NCBI GenBank assembly: GCA_041687475.1
Contig: JAWLBW010000296.1
Span: 1 to 5,881 of the forward strand
Reading direction: 5' to 3'
From: JAWLBW01 sp041687475
Lineage (GTDB): Bacteria; J088; JAWLBW01
Length of the DNA stretch: 5,881 nt
Under the pieces are notes generated by a model, which did no database searches, was not told where the DNA came from, and saw nothing but the letters and a program-made list of their open reading frames with translations. The translations under genes and the position numbers were made by a program. Positions within the stretch are counted from its first letter, which is position 1; the number at the start of each line of letters is the position of its first letter. Shown piece after piece: positions 5,140 through 5,881 of this stretch.

Positions 5140-5881
5140 TCAGTCGAGGCGCTCGAGCAGCAACCCTTTGAGGTAATGACTGGTGGGGTCGCCCGGGCGA
5201 TAGCGAAAGTCGAGGTCCTGGCCCATTTTCTGCGCTACGCGGAAGGTGCCTGCCCCCGAGATGCCTCGCAACACCTCGGCTTTCCACTCGCCTTCGGTCA
5301 TACGATGGGTGTTCGCAAAAGCCACAAGCCAACCGCCGGGTTCGACGAGTTTCGCCCCCAGACCGGCCAATCGAGCGTAATCGCGCTCGGTCGACCAGGT
5401 CTTTTTTCCGTGCCGGGCAAAGGTCGGGGGATCAAGCACCACCACGGCAAATCGCTCGTTTCGACGATCGAGACGCGGCATCACGTCCATGACGTCGTCT
5501 GCGATGAAGCGATGGTTGTCGGCCGGGATGCCGTTCAACTCGAAATCGGCACGCGCGGTCTGCAGCGAAGCCTTTGAAAGGTCGACGCTGAGGGTTGAAG
5601 CACCTTGCGATGCGGCGGCCAGACTGAACGAGCAGGTGTAGGCGAAGGTGTTCAGCAGCGACTTTCCCGCTGCCAGCCCGGCGATAATCTTACGATTGGC
5701 CCGTTGGTCGAAGTACAGACCCGTGGCCGGACCCGAGCCAAGCTGAATGGCGTAGCTGAGGCCATGTTCGACGACCACGGTCTCGTCTTCGGGCGGGCGT
5801 GCGCCGGCGAGGTGGCGTCCGGTCTGCCTGATTTTTCCCCTTTCGCGCTCGGTCAGGTACACGCCGTCGGCTACGTCGAGG
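5140..5881 (-). CDS. RlmI/RlmK-like class I rRNA methyltransferase, C-terminal part (5' partial)
   Basis: The frame is open through the right edge, so the true start (and probably a PUA domain) lies outside; 246 residues are visible. The match to the RlmI (YccW)/RlmK catalytic domain is clear: GVYLTERERGK near the edge, then GLYFDQRANRKII (the TGxYxDQRxxR motif), the AdoMet loop LLNTFAYTCSFSLAAA, SVDLSKASLQTARADFELNG, the DPPTF motif at 5419-5433 and the terminal HYLKGLLLERL. The family methylates bases in 23S rRNA using AdoMet. RlmI, a C5-cytosine enzyme, has an FSCSG motif with its presumed nucleophilic Cys; here the matching place reads FANTH (5305-5319), closer to the FSNNK of the N7-guanine enzyme RlmK. 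DPPTF is also RlmK-like. The target is therefore unsettled. A usual Gly in the YTG loop is Cys here. Confidence 0.88.
   Translation of the reverse strand, partial: LDVADGVYLTERERGKIRQTGRHLAGARPPEDETVVVEHGLSYAIQLGSGPATGLYFDQRANRKIIAGLAAGKSLLNTFAYTCSFSLAAASQGASTLSVDLSKASLQTARADFELNGIPADNHRFIADDVMDVMPRLDRRNERFAVVVLDPPTFARHGKKTWSTERDYARLAGLGAKLVEPGGWLVAFANTHRMTEGEWKAEVLRGISGAGTFRVAQKMGQDLDFRYRPGDPTSHYLKGLLLERLD

Overview
The window is about 60% or more G+C, with tightly packed bacterial genes. Third codon positions are mostly G or C, ribosome sites look like ordinary Shine-Dalgarno sequences (GGAGG, AGAGGTG), and one sigma-70-type promoter is clear. These traits fit a free-living high-GC bacterium, but nothing here fixes the phylum. 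There are no tRNA or rRNA genes, no CRISPR array and no transposase.

Layout, left to right. (1) Positions 3-1037, + strand: the C-terminal part of a membrane-anchored SMC/Rad50-like ATPase resembling the YhaN family; its N-terminal half lies outside the window. (2) Positions 1038-1382: a non-coding convergent gap with hairpins, a run of ten G and a short 8-nt tandem repeat. (3) Positions 1383-1937, - strand: a maltose/galactoside-type O-acetyltransferase with a left-handed beta-helix. (4) Positions 1968-2299, - strand: a self-contained transcription unit with a near-consensus promoter, a 72-residue protein of unknown function and a strong intrinsic terminator. (5) Positions 2374-3759, - strand: the 16S rRNA methyltransferase RsmG fused in frame to a TrmH/SpoU-like region whose usual S-adenosylmethionine-binding motifs are eroded. 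(6) Positions 3761-4480, + strand: an RluA-type pseudouridine synthase, divergent from rsmG with only one base between the two start codons. (7) Positions 4539-5012, - strand: a tandem CBS-domain protein with an intrinsic terminator behind it. (8) Positions 5042-5122, - strand: a possible 26-residue cysteine-rich ORF. (9) Positions 5140-5881, - strand: the C-terminal catalytic part of an RlmI/RlmK-like rRNA methyltransferase, running off the right edge.

Three genes (rsmG fusion, RluA-type synthase, RlmI/RlmK-like enzyme) modify RNA, most likely ribosomal RNA, so the right half is a loose translation/RNA-modification neighbourhood. The left half (ATPase, acetyltransferase, small orphan gene) shows no evident functional link to it. 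The features most worth following are the RsmG-SPOUT fusion with its degenerate second half, the orphan 72-residue gene with its own promoter and terminator, the cysteine-to-asparagine change in the RlmI-like enzyme, and the membrane-anchored YhaN-like ATPase. I see no convincing defence or mobile system.
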